A stretch of 64,000 nt of DNA, taken from assembly GCA_963811225.1 (NCBI GenBank), contig CAWEQO010000013.1:248001-312000 (forward strand), read 5' to 3'. The stretch is from CAWEQO01 sp963811225 (GTDB lineage: Bacteria; Chloroflexota; Anaerolineae; Anaerolineales; Anaerolineaceae). The notes below the pieces were generated by a model that saw nothing but the letters and a program-made list of their open reading frames with translations, was not told the DNA's origin and searched no databases. Below are positions 42,841 to 51,368 of this stretch, in pieces. Position 1 is the first letter of the stretch; the number at the start of each line of letters is the position of its first letter. Made by a program: the position numbers and the translations under genes.

Positions 42841-43911
42841 ATGCGCCTAGGAATTGTTGGCTTACCCCAATCAGGGAAAACGACCCTGTTCAATGCACTG
42901 ACGCGCGGCTCGGTACCCACCGGCACGGTCAGCGGCAAGATCGAGGTCCACACGGCGGTCGTGGAAGTGCCCGACCCGCGGGTGGACCGTTTGTCGGAAA
43001 TGTTCAACCCGAAGAAGACCATCTATGCCAAGGTCACGTACGCGGACATCGCCGGGTTAGACGGCAGCGCCGGGAAGACCGGAATCTCGGGAACGCTGCT
43101 CAACCAGCTGGCCCAGATGGACGGCTTCATCCACGTCGTGCGGGCCTTCGAGGACGATAATGTGCCCCACCCGTCCGGGTCGGTCGATCCGCAGCGGGAT
43201 GTAGAGACGATGGACACCGAGTTCATTCTCAACGACTTGATCTCGGTAGAGCGCAAGCTGGAGCGCCTGGCGGACGAGCGCCGCAAAGGCGCCGGGCGTG
43301 ACAAGGCGACCATCGACCGGGAGATTGAGCTGTTTCAGCGCATGCACGAAGTCCTCTCAGAAGAGAAGCCGCTGCGCGATATGGAGCTGACGCCGGACGA
43401 GGAGAAGGCGCTGTCGGGTTACGGTTTCCTCAGCCGCAAGCCGATGCTGATCGTGCTCAATCTGGCCGAAAGCCAGGAAGCGCCCGAGATTACCTACACG
43501 CACCAGCGCGGCAAAGTGGTGGCGTTGAAGGGCAAGCTGGAGATGGAGATTGCCCAGCTGCCGCCAGAAGAGATGGAGATGTTCCTGGAGGAGTACGGCA
43601 TCGATGAGCCGAGCCTCAACCGCATGATCCGGTTGTCGTACGATTTGCTGGGGCTGATCTCCTTCTTTACGGTTGGAGAGGACGAGGTGCGTGCCTGGAC
43701 CGTCCACCAGGGAGCGGTCGCTCCCGAGGCGGCCGGTGTGATCCACTCAGATTTGCAGAAGGGCTTCATCCGGGCTGAGGTGATCAACGATAACGAGCTG
43801 ATGGCGTTAGGCAGCATGGCTGAGGCAAAGGCAAAAGGCAAGCTGCGCCTGGAGGGCAAGGAATACGTGGTCCAGGATGGGGATATTTTAAATATCCGCT
43901 TCCACGTGTAG
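42841..43911 (+). CDS. ychF: Redox-regulated ATPase/GTPase YchF (Obg-like)
   Basis: A 356-residue YchF protein. The P-loop is GLPQSGKTTLFNAL, starting at about residue 6. The Q/NxD site is altered as usual (NLAESQE rather than NKxD), which favours ATP. The C-terminal TGS domain has SFFTVGEDEVRAWTV. YchF binds ribosomes and acts in oxidative stress. The start MRLGIVGLP at 42841 is the family start; upstream codons belong to the tRNA region. Confidence 0.93.
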   Translation: MRLGIVGLPQSGKTTLFNALTRGSVPTGTVSGKIEVHTAVVEVPDPRVDRLSEMFNPKKTIYAKVTYADIAGLDGSAGKTGISGTLLNQLAQMDGFIHVVRAFEDDNVPHPSGSVDPQRDVETMDTEFILNDLISVERKLERLADERRKGAGRDKATIDREIELFQRMHEVLSEEKPLRDMELTPDEEKALSGYGFLSRKPMLIVLNLAESQEAPEITYTHQRGKVVALKGKLEMEIAQLPPEEMEMFLEEYGIDEPSLNRMIRLSYDLLGLISFFTVGEDEVRAWTVHQGAVAPEAAGVIHSDLQKGFIRAEVINDNELMALGSMAEAKAKGKLRLEGKEYVVQDGDILNIRFHV

Positions 43912-43965
43912 ATGGGGGAAGAGGGAATAGAGAACAGAGAATAGAGAGTTGTGAGAGGCTATTTG

Positions 43966-43988
43966 TGTGCCCCCGGCAGAACTTGAAT
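43966..43988 (-). repeat. Duplicated tRNA-Arg 3' end
   Basis: Twenty-three bases repeat the acceptor and T-arm end of the tRNA-Arg at 44051-44073 with one mismatch, 85 bp downstream. It may be an integration scar or the remains of a second tRNA copy. Confidence 0.6.
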
Positions 43989-44052
43989 ATCATCCCTCGA
44001 TGGGATCGGCAACCTTAAATAAAAACAGCCCTTTTTCAGAGCTGATTATCTG

Positions 44053-44126
44053 TGCCCCCGGCAGAACTCGAATCTGCAACCTTTTGCTCCGCAAGCAAAC
44101 GCTCTGTCCAATTGAGCTACGAGGGC
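44053..44126 (-). tRNA. tRNA-Arg (GCG)
   Basis: The acceptor GCCCTCG pairs with CGGGGGC, the anticodon stem-loop is TTTGC-TTGCGGA-GCAAA with anticodon GCG, and the T-arm is GCAGATTCGAGTTCTGC. CCA is not encoded. GCG is an unusual Arg anticodon for bacteria, which normally use ACG read as inosine. Confidence 0.9.
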
Positions 44127-44227
44127 ATTCTTTCAGCCCGGGCCGGCTGCCCGGATCGGCCTAAATATACCCCATCCCACTCAAATCGTCAAGCCATCTT
44201 TTCCATGGAAATTTGCTAAAAGCTGTA

Positions 44228-44301
44228 TAGAGAGGGAGGTTTCCGTATTTGCAAGATGCATGCGTCTCTCGCAAATACATAGAAAGAAATCTCCCTCTCT
44301 A
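44228..44301 (-). terminator. Imperfect long hairpin after the reductase gene
   Basis: TAGAGAGGGAG (44228-44238) pairs with CTCCCTCTCTA (44291-44301), and GTATTTGC (44245-44252) with 44271-44278. It covers the stop of the FMN reductase gene. Confidence 0.6.
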
Positions 44302-44877
44302 CCGGGCGTGCTCCTCTTCACGCAGGCGCAGGGTCCACTCGGCCAGGGAGTCCAGCAGCATGCGCACGAAGCCCTGAGTGGTCTCGTCGACCAGCTTGCC
44401 TTCAGCGTCGAACTTCTCTTGCGCCCGCGAGACAAACACCTCCGGACGTAGAACGACATGCACGCGAGCCGCAGCCAGGATCTGGCGCAGGTGGTCCTGG
44501 GCGCGCACGGTGCCCCACAACCCGACGGTTGCGCCCATGATGGCGGCGGTCTTGTAATACAGGGGGGAATCCACCGTGGGCCAGGAAGCCCAATCGATGG
44601 CGTTTTTGAGCACGCCCGGGATGCTGTGGTTGTACTCCGGTGTGGCGAACAGCAGGGCATCCGAACGCTCGATGGCGTTCTTCAAGCCCAGCACGCCCAC
44701 CGGCACGTCGATCAAGTCGGCGTTGTAGATCGGCACCGGGGAGAGATCGAAAATCTCGACCTCGATGTGATCGGGCGCCAGCTCTTGGGCAGCCTGCAGC
44801 AGGAACCGGTTATAGGCCTTGGCGCTGACCGTTCCTGGAATGCCGAGAATGCGAAGTGACTTTTTGACTGTACCCAT
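44299..44877 (-). CDS. NADPH-dependent FMN reductase (quinone reductase-like)
   Basis: A 192-residue flavodoxin-fold reductase. It has LRILGIPGTVSAKAYNRFLL for FMN phosphate binding and the signature TPEYNHSIPGVLKNAIDW near residue 80. It probably reduces quinones, azo compounds or chromate. The ATG follows the esterase stop by two bases, so the pair is an operon; the same pairing of esterase and quinone reductase occurs in the MhqR regulon of Bacillus. Confidence 0.92.
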   Translation of the reverse strand: MGTVKKSLRILGIPGTVSAKAYNRFLLQAAQELAPDHIEVEIFDLSPVPIYNADLIDVPVGVLGLKNAIERSDALLFATPEYNHSIPGVLKNAIDWASWPTVDSPLYYKTAAIMGATVGLWGTVRAQDHLRQILAAARVHVVLRPEVFVSRAQEKFDAEGKLVDETTQGFVRMLLDSLAEWTLRLREEEHAR

Positions 44878-44879
44878 TT

Positions 44880-45560
44880 CTACTTGCCTGGCTCAGGGAC
44901 ACCCGGCACGGCCGCCATGATGGCGTGGACCTGCTGCAGTTCTTCTTCGTTAACCGTGTGGCCCATTCCCGGGTAGATGCGCACATCCACCGCCCCACCC
45001 AGCGCGCGCAGCACGTCGGCAGTCTCTTCCACCCGCTCGAGAGGAATGAAAGGATCCCCATCGCTGCAGCCGAGCAGCACCGGGGTGCCGTCCAGCGACT
45101 GGGTAGTATCCGGGGCGGAGACCTCCGCGCCAATCAGCCCGCCGCTCAGCCCAACGATACCCCCGTAGCGGCGCGGGTTGCGGGCGGCGAACTCGGTCAC
45201 CAGACAGGCGCCCTGCGAAAAGCCGAGCAAGATCACCTGTTCTGGGAGGATGCCTGCCTCCTTAAAGCGATCGAGCTGCTGCTCAATCTTCTTCAAAGCA
45301 GCCGACAACCAGGGCTCGTTCATTTTGACCGGGCTCATAAAGTTGTTTGGATACCAGGTGTTCCCCTCAGCTTGAGGCGCCAGATAGGCGAAGCCGGGAT
45401 AAAAGATCAGGCGCGCCAAGCGAAGGATGCCGTCGGCGGTGCCGCCGCGGCCATGCAGCAGGATCATGCCTGCCTGCGCCTTCGAAAGCAGCTCCCCGGC
45501 CGAAAGAACCGGCTGTTCTGCATGTGGTTTATCTTTTTGTGCAGATTGATCTAAAGCCAT
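44880..45560 (-). CDS. Carboxylesterase/phospholipase, alpha/beta hydrolase
   Basis: A 226-residue hydrolase resembling MhqD/YtpA-like carboxylesterases. The oxyanion segment is MILLHGRGGTADG; the nucleophile Ser lies in LGFSQGACL, Asp in CSDGDPFIP and His in GMGHTVNEEE. It may cleave quinone-derived or short esters. ATG 45560 has AAAGGGGG five bases upstream. It is the first gene of a two-gene operon with the FMN reductase. Confidence 0.9.
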   Translation of the reverse strand: MALDQSAQKDKPHAEQPVLSAGELLSKAQAGMILLHGRGGTADGILRLARLIFYPGFAYLAPQAEGNTWYPNNFMSPVKMNEPWLSAALKKIEQQLDRFKEAGILPEQVILLGFSQGACLVTEFAARNPRRYGGIVGLSGGLIGAEVSAPDTTQSLDGTPVLLGCSDGDPFIPLERVEETADVLRALGGAVDVRIYPGMGHTVNEEELQQVHAIMAAVPGVPEPGK

Positions 45561-45622
45561 CGTTCCCCCTTTTGATTGCAGACCATTTACGTACTCCTTC
45601 TCCCCCAACTACGGCTAATTGG

Positions 45623-45712
45623 TAACTGCTCAGGCAGTGATGGTTTTCGAGAGAAGGAGAGCGGCTGCAGTGGCGCTCCTTCTTTCGAAAACCACCACTG
45701 CCTGAGCAGTTA
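45623..45712. repeat. Long inverted repeat, 37-base arms
   Basis: Arms 45623-45659 and 45676-45712 match at 35 of 37 positions. The outer part, CTGCTCAGGCAGTG, is shared with the hairpin at 51243-51298, so these are copies of one dispersed element. Confidence 0.75.
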
Positions 45713-45771
45713 CGATCATTGCTTATTTCTATTATAAATGATTGGATAGGTTTCGTAAAATTTTGACGAGC

Positions 45772-45810
45772 GGGTACGGGGGCAATCAGAACCTGATTGC
45801 CCCCGTACCC
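45772..45810 (-). terminator. 18-bp perfect hairpin after the ABC operon
   Basis: Arms 45772-45789 and 45793-45810 pair perfectly around AAC, five bases after the permease stop on the minus strand. A TTTTACG tract follows. Confidence 0.8.
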
Positions 45811-45814
45811 ACGC

Positions 45815-47149
45815 TTACTCGTATTTCAACGCCGTAACGGGCTGCAGTGTCGCAGCGCGCAGGGCCGGGTAGAGGCCGGAGAGCAGGCCGATCAGGGTCG
45901 CAAAGACCAGCGAGAAAACCGGCAGCCAGGCGGGAGTTAAAACGGCGATGGAACTGGGGATGCCGCCGGTCTCGCCGGCACGCTCGGCCAGGTAAACCAG
46001 AGCGGCCACATTGAGAGCCTTGCCGCCCAGCCAGCCCACCAGCACACCTCCCAGGCCGCCCAGCAGGCCAATCCCGGCGGCTTCGCCGAGGAAGATGCTG
46101 AGCACATCGCGGTTGGTGGCGCCGACCGCTTTCATCAGCCCGATCTCGCGCGTGCGCTCCAGGATCGCCATGGTCATGGTGTTGGCGATGCCAATCGCAG
46201 CCACCAGCAGGGCAATTGCGCCGACACCTCCAAAGATGACCTGCATGACGGTAAAGAAGCTGTTGACGCCCTCCAGGAAGGTCTGAGGCGTGCTGGCCAT
46301 GTACCCCAGCTCGTTGATCTGATCGGAGATCTCGCTGACCACGTCGGTGCTGGCGCACTTGACGTAGACCATCTCGTAGCCGTCCCGGTTGCGGTTGATA
46401 CGTGAGCCGCGGAACCATTCATTCCAGGCGGCCAGTTCCTCGATCGGCACAAACAAGTTGCCGTCAGCGTCATAGTTGCGGGTCTCAGTGAGGATGCCGG
46501 TGACGCGCAGGTCAATACGCTTGCGAACCTCTTGGCCGTCGGAGCTCATCTTGATCAGAGTAAGGCGGATACGCTGATCGTACAGGTCGGGCGCGACCGG
46601 GGTAACCTCCTGATTGGGGCGCGAGCGCGGGTCCATGAAGCTCTTGGCAACCCAGCCGCCAATCACCACGGTCCCCTTCGAGAGCGTGGTGTCGCCCTGG
46701 GCGGCCGGATAGCTGAAGATGGAGAGATCTTCAGCGCCGACACCGATCACGCTGCCATAGGTTTCCAATCGCCCAAACTGGATCTGCGCGCCGCCCCACA
46801 GATATTCGCGTGGGATGACGGTCGAAACGCCGGGGATGGCCTTGATCTCATCGATAGCAGAAGGAGTAAGCAGCTTGTTCTGCTGCTGCTGCGGTCCGCC
46901 GCCCCCGCCGCCCCCGGCCTTTTCGACGATCATCCCACCGTTACCATAGCTGGGCATGACCGCGATCAGGGTCAGATCGCCCATGTTGCCGAACTGCTTC
47001 TGGTAATTCTGCTGCATGCCGTTCGCAAGTGAGATCAGCAGCACGACCGAGGCGGTGCCGATGACCACGCCCACGGCGGTCATGACAACCCGGCCTTTGC
47101 GCCGGCTCAGGTTATCAAGGATCAGGCGCACCAAATCGAAGAAATTCAT
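45815..47149 (-). CDS. ABC transporter permease, MacB/FtsX type
   Basis: A 444-residue permease with an N-terminal helix, a large extracytoplasmic MacB_PCD domain (about 45-290) containing a Gly stretch (EKAGGGGGGGPQQQQ), and three C-terminal helices with the FtsX pattern IGIANTMTMAILERTREIGL. Such mechanotransmission transporters move substrates or work on the cell wall outside the membrane. Its ATG directly follows the stop of the CARDB-like gene (TAGATG). Confidence 0.92.
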   Translation of the reverse strand: MNFFDLVRLILDNLSRRKGRVVMTAVGVVIGTASVVLLISLANGMQQNYQKQFGNMGDLTLIAVMPSYGNGGMIVEKAGGGGGGGPQQQQNKLLTPSAIDEIKAIPGVSTVIPREYLWGGAQIQFGRLETYGSVIGVGAEDLSIFSYPAAQGDTTLSKGTVVIGGWVAKSFMDPRSRPNQEVTPVAPDLYDQRIRLTLIKMSSDGQEVRKRIDLRVTGILTETRNYDADGNLFVPIEELAAWNEWFRGSRINRNRDGYEMVYVKCASTDVVSEISDQINELGYMASTPQTFLEGVNSFFTVMQVIFGGVGAIALLVAAIGIANTMTMAILERTREIGLMKAVGATNRDVLSIFLGEAAGIGLLGGLGGVLVGWLGGKALNVAALVYLAERAGETGGIPSSIAVLTPAWLPVFSLVFATLIGLLSGLYPALRAATLQPVTALKYE

Positions 47150-48781
47150 CTAGTTCTTGCCCTCGCCCTTGATTGGAGCGCCGGAGCCTGGGTCGAGCGG
47201 CATCTCCATGCCGGGGCCGCCCTGGTTGCTGGGCTGCTCGGGAGCGCTGTTCAGTCCGATCAGTCCCTTCAAGGCGCGCAGCGCCTTCTGCCAGAAGGTT
47301 TCAGGGCCGGTTGAGACGTCTACCGGCATACCTTCCATGCCCTGACCGGGGAATCCCTCCATACCCGGCTCGACCATGCCGGGATAGCCTGCCTGCCCAG
47401 GCATTATCCCCTGGCCTTCCGCGCCGGGTTCCATACCCATACCCGCATCCTGCACTTCCAGGCTCAAGGTCTGAACGATACTGCGGGGCTGGTTGAAGTT
47501 GTCGGTATAGTTAATGGTGATGAGCAAGTCGAGCGGGCCGGGCTGCATGGGCATCACCATGGCATCCATGGTGAAATAGCCACCCGGTTCCAGGTTGCCG
47601 ACCAGACTGACGTTGTTGGTCACTTCAGCGGCCTTACTGGTCACCTTGAGCGAACCGAGCACGCTGGTCATGCGACCCAGGTTGGTGACCTGCAGCGGCA
47701 GTGGATTGGGCTGACCGGAGAAGAACACACCGGGATCGCGGTAGTATCCGACTTCGACCTGCGGCAGGGAGTACACCAGCAGGGTGATGACCTGATCGTC
47801 GATGATGCGTGTGCCGTGCTCATCGATGTAGACGAAGGCGATCCTTAACGGATAGGCGCCGGGGTTGGTGGACACGTTGACAATCAACTGAGTGCTGCTG
47901 CGGTAGACCGCCCCGGTGGGGATATCGTTAAGATAGAACAGATTGGAGGTGCCGAGTGGGGCAAAGTTGGTCAGGTCGCTGCTGCCGCCCGAAACGCCGC
48001 CCGGCTGAGGCGTGCCGCTGCTGACGTCGATGCTGGCGCCGCTGCCGCCGAGGACCATGGTAACGGCCTTGGCGTCGCTGTTGCCAAGGTTGCGGATCTC
48101 TAGATCGAGGTTGAAGATGGTGCCCGGCTGCAGCGGGTCGACGCTGGCGTTGTAACCGCTGATGACCAGCTGCGGGCGTGGCTGTGCCGTTCCGGTGGGC
48201 GTGGGGGTATAGGTGGATGCCACGCCGGAATAAACGGTCTCTTTGATACCGACCGTGACCGTGAAGTTCACTGTGTAGGGGAGGCCGTCCTCCCCAGAGT
48301 AACTTAAAGCAACCGTCACAACCGACGCGTCGCCGGTCAAACTGCCGGAGGCAATCATCGGCTGGACCATGTTCGTGCCTTTGCCTGGATCGAGCGGGCC
48401 AACGGTGTTGACCCCACCGGTCTCCAGCGGGAAGAGATCGACGCTCGATAATACGGCGGTCAGATTATAGGCGCGCTGGCTGCCCCGGTTCTTGAGATGT
48501 AAGATCAGATCGAAAGTTTTCCCGGCCTCCACAAAGCCGCCTGTGTCGACCGAGTTGATCACCACGAGCGGACGGAGCACCTCTGCCGGAAGCGTAGGAG
48601 TCGCCGTTTTGGTCGGCTTGGGCGTCTTTGTAGGAGTCGCCGTTTTAGTTGGCTTGAGCGTCTGTGTCGGCACGGCAGTCGGCTCCTCCCCTTGGGCCAG
48701 GGCGGCGCTCGGCGAAAGCTGTAAGACCAGCCCGAACAGGAACAGCAAAACAATCGAAATGCGAACGATGGAACGTTTCAT
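47150..48781 (-). CDS. Secreted CARDB-like (COG1361) protein in ABC operon
   Basis: A 543-residue exported protein. It has a signal peptide (IVLLFLFGLVLQLSPSAALA), a Thr-Pro-Lys linker with TPTKT repeats (about 40-65), and three or four Ig-like CARDB repeats (for example FNLDLEIRNLGNSDAKAVTM). A Gly/Met/Pro-rich region with GMEGFPGQGMEGM repeats lies near 460-490, then a short amphipathic stretch ends the protein. No C-terminal anchor is obvious. Located between ABC ATPase and permease genes, it is likely an extracellular partner of that transporter. Confidence 0.85.
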   Translation of the reverse strand: MKRSIVRISIVLLFLFGLVLQLSPSAALAQGEEPTAVPTQTLKPTKTATPTKTPKPTKTATPTLPAEVLRPLVVINSVDTGGFVEAGKTFDLILHLKNRGSQRAYNLTAVLSSVDLFPLETGGVNTVGPLDPGKGTNMVQPMIASGSLTGDASVVTVALSYSGEDGLPYTVNFTVTVGIKETVYSGVASTYTPTPTGTAQPRPQLVISGYNASVDPLQPGTIFNLDLEIRNLGNSDAKAVTMVLGGSGASIDVSSGTPQPGGVSGGSSDLTNFAPLGTSNLFYLNDIPTGAVYRSSTQLIVNVSTNPGAYPLRIAFVYIDEHGTRIIDDQVITLLVYSLPQVEVGYYRDPGVFFSGQPNPLPLQVTNLGRMTSVLGSLKVTSKAAEVTNNVSLVGNLEPGGYFTMDAMVMPMQPGPLDLLITINYTDNFNQPRSIVQTLSLEVQDAGMGMEPGAEGQGIMPGQAGYPGMVEPGMEGFPGQGMEGMPVDVSTGPETFWQKALRALKGLIGLNSAPEQPSNQGGPGMEMPLDPGSGAPIKGEGKN

Positions 48782-48816
48782 GAGAGATCCCTTTTACAGG
48801 CGTACAGCGTTACGCC

Positions 48817-49545
48817 CTACGAATTTTCGGATTCCAATGCGAACAGGTTGGCGGCATTGTAAGCTTCCTCGCTGACCGAATGCCCGTCGAGCAGATAGAT
48901 CACCTGGGTGGCGAAGCGGACCATGCGGTGATCGTGGGTGACGACCACCACAGTACGCCCGCTCTGGTGCAAGTCGGAGAGTAACTGCATGATGCCAAAG
49001 CCGCTGGAAGTGTCGAGATTGCCGGTGGGCTCATCCGCCAGGATCAGGGATGGGTTGTTGGCCAGAGCGCGGGCGATGGCGACGCGCTGCTGCTGCCCCC
49101 CGGAGAGCTCGGTAGGGCGGTGATGGGCGCGGTTCTCCAGCCCGACGGCTTTTAGCAGCTCTCCGGCGCGCTTTGTGCGCTGCTTGCCGGCCACGCCGCT
49201 AAAGCGCATCGGGAAGGTCACATTGTGTAAAGCGGTCATGCTGGAAACCAGGTTGAAGGACTGGAACACGAAGCCCACCGAACGGCGGCGGTAGAGGGCC
49301 AGATGATTTTCGTCCATCTTTTCGAGCGACTGGCCCCCAACACTGATCCGCCCGCCAGTGGGCCGGTCGAGCCCGCCGAACAGATACAGCAAGGTGCTCT
49401 TTCCCGAGCCGGAAGGACCCATGATGATGGTAAAGCTGTTGCGCGGGATATCCAGGTCGAGATTGTCCACGGCCCGGACGGCCTGACGGCCCATCTGGAA
49501 TATCTTGTGCAGTCCTTCTGTGCGAATGAAAACGCCGTTGTCCAT
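48817..49545 (-). CDS. ABC transporter ATP-binding protein (MacB/LolD type)
   Basis: A 242-residue ATPase with Walker A GPSGSGKSTL near residue 42, the Q-loop in FVFQSFNLVSSMTAL, signature ELSGGQQQRVAIARAL and Walker B LILADEPTGNLD. It belongs to the LolD/MacB group working with FtsX-type permeases, encoded at 45815-47149. Order in the operon: YIP1-like, ATPase, CARDB protein, permease. Confidence 0.94.
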   Translation of the reverse strand: MDNGVFIRTEGLHKIFQMGRQAVRAVDNLDLDIPRNSFTIIMGPSGSGKSTLLYLFGGLDRPTGGRISVGGQSLEKMDENHLALYRRRSVGFVFQSFNLVSSMTALHNVTFPMRFSGVAGKQRTKRAGELLKAVGLENRAHHRPTELSGGQQQRVAIARALANNPSLILADEPTGNLDTSSGFGIMQLLSDLHQSGRTVVVVTHDHRMVRFATQVIYLLDGHSVSEEAYNAANLFALESENS

Positions 49546-49579
49546 ACGAAAAGTCCTACAAAAAATTGGAAGGGGTCAA

Positions 49580-50370
49580 CTAGAAGAAGAATGGCTGTGT
49601 GGTCGCCATCGATCCGAGCTTGGAGACCAGGAAACCGGGCAGCCCTTGCAGCGCCAGCAGCGCCACGACCACCAGCAAAGTGACCGCCCAGGCCTTGGTG
49701 CGCGCCAGTCCGGTGGCAGGCACCACACCAACCAGCAGCAGCGCCACCTGGCAGATCAGGTACAGATCGATGAAGGCCAGGATGATGCCCAGGTAGGAGC
49801 TGAAACCGGTGGAGGCGGGCGCCATGAAGCCGGACAGCCCCGGGCTGGTGACCATTTGATGCGTGGAGAGAGAGAAGGCGGCGCGCACGAGGTAGCGGAA
49901 GACCAGGGGTAGGCTGGCCCAGGCAGCCAGGTTAAAGAAGCGTTGCTGCTGCTGCGGCTGCCTGCCATGGTCAGGGTCAGATGTAGTAAGCTTCCAAGCA
50001 GGAACCAGCTCAACCAGACCCCGGCAAGAAGGCCGATGGCCGGGAAGACGTAGATGAAAACAGGGCCCTGGCGGGCGTCTATGCCCTCTTGCAGTTGGGC
50101 GATTTGATCTGGCGAGAAGTATTGGGCATTTTCGGGCATGGCGGAGGACATTTGGGCTTCGGCTTTGCGCACCGGCCCTTGTACCAGCACCAGCAGCGCA
50201 ACCGCCAGGGTCAGCAGCAAGAGCGGCGCTGCCCAAACGCCGTGTTCCTGTTTGACCACCTGTTCAATCGTCCGGCGCGGATGCAACAGGAGTGGGATGA
50301 TCCATTCCAGATGGATCGATTGATTCTGAGGCAGCTCACCATTGATTGTTTCCAGCCCAATCTCTGCCAT
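49580..50370 (-). pseudogene. YIP1 family membrane protein, frameshifted
   Basis: The N-terminal frame (from ATG 50370) encodes IPLLLHPRRTIEQV and helices up to LLGSLLHLTLTMAG. The C-terminal half (NLAAWASLPLVFRYLVRAAF onward, ending at 49580) is in another frame. A one-base deletion near 49940-49975, in a GCAGCAGCAG tract, separates them. Restored, it is a five-helix YIP1 protein of unknown function at the head of the ABC operon. Sequence error or decay cannot be told apart. Confidence 0.75.
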
Positions 50371-50534
50371 ACCGATCTCCTTTCCCCCAATGGAGCGACC
50401 CGGAAGAGGTTCCGGGCGGTTCTTGAAGGATCTTTATAGATGTACAAACAAGTCAGATAACCGAGTCAGATTGTAGCATGAAGCCAATACTTCTATAACG
50501 AAAATTGGAGAGGAAAGTTCCAACACAAAGCATT

Positions 50535-50567
50535 AAAAAAATCGCCCCCGTCCATTCGACGGGGGCG
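50535..50567 (-). terminator. Strong terminator of the small membrane protein gene
   Basis: CGCCCCCGTC (50543-50552) pairs with GACGGGGGCG (50558-50567), followed on the minus strand by seven T. Confidence 0.9.
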
Positions 50568-50652
50568 GAAAGCAAGATGAATACTGGCCCCAGCGACGGG
50601 GCGCTTTAAGTATCCGGCGGTCAAAGGCAAGACGCGCCGGTGTAGGCGGACT

Positions 50653-50769
50653 TCAACGGGTTAGCGCAATTAATTGCCGTTTCACCGTTCCGAACTCCAA
50701 TCCAAGCAAACTGATTGCCAGGAAAACGAAGCCCACCAGGGCTATTGCAAGATAAACGATCACAGACAT
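50653..50769 (-). CDS. 38-residue membrane protein
   Basis: A short gene with GGAGG seven bases before ATG. It encodes a single hydrophobic helix (VIVYLAIALVGFVFLAISLL) and a short basic tail ending KRQLIALTR. It has its own terminator 86 bases downstream, which supports an independent transcript. No family is recognised. Confidence 0.55.
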   Translation of the reverse strand: MSVIVYLAIALVGFVFLAISLLGLEFGTVKRQLIALTR

Positions 50770-51242
50770 GGCCCACCTCCTCAAGCGATGCTCCAATAAT
50801 GGCAGGCCGGCGTGCCTGCCGTATACCAAAATCGCAGGGTTCTATAAGCTAAAACCCCAAGCTGGCGTAAAAGCTACCGCCAGTTTTAACCCAATTTATC
50901 GAGGCTTCAAGGGAGTGTGAGATCAGCCGCCCGGTGTTCCAACTGCATCGCAACGCCCCCTGATATGAAAGTGCCAAGCTTTCTTCATAAATACATTATA
51001 CAATAAATCCGGCCTTTTGTTTCTTAGCAATTTTGCAATGTTTTCTAACCGTGCACGGCAGGTCTCACGCTGCCCTATCTTATATAACGTTTTTCGGAGA
51101 GAAAAGTTTCAGGGTTTTAGAGGAATTTCCGGACCGCCCGCGGTGCGTTCTTAGAAGATCAGGGGGATGGCGAGAGGCTGTATAAGGTGGACACACTATG
51201 ATTGATGAATTTGGTACAATATAAACTAGTGCTTAGCATAGG
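50770..51242. other. Intergenic region upstream of the small gene and ndh
   Basis: No gene is visible. It contains AT-rich sequence near 50980-51040 that may hold promoters, and operator-like fragments near 51101-51130 without the standard spacing. Confidence 0.4.
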
Positions 51243-51298
51243 ACTGGCTCAGGCAGTGGCGTCATGGCGCCCTGCCAAACACCACTGCCTGAGCCAGT
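51243..51298 (+). repeat. Inverted repeat upstream of ndh, related to 45623
   Basis: Arms 51243-51259 and 51282-51298 pair perfectly (17 bp). The shared core CTCAGGCAGTG links it to the element at 45623-45712. It lies 70 bases before the NDH-2 start, so here it cannot simply be a terminator of the upstream gene. Confidence 0.7.
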
Positions 51299-51368
51299 TA
51301 CATCATTAATGGTAAACGGCCGTGTCAGGGGGAATTGCACGGAAACTTACAGAATGAAGGGGCAAAAC

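Noticed and set aside
50503..50516. Single GGAAAGTTCC element
   Set aside because: No second element 23 bp away on either side; likely chance.
51101..51130. Operator-like GAAAAGTTTC and GGAATTTCC upstream of ndh
   Set aside because: Centres are about 20-21 bp apart, not 23, and no promoter lies at the standard offset.
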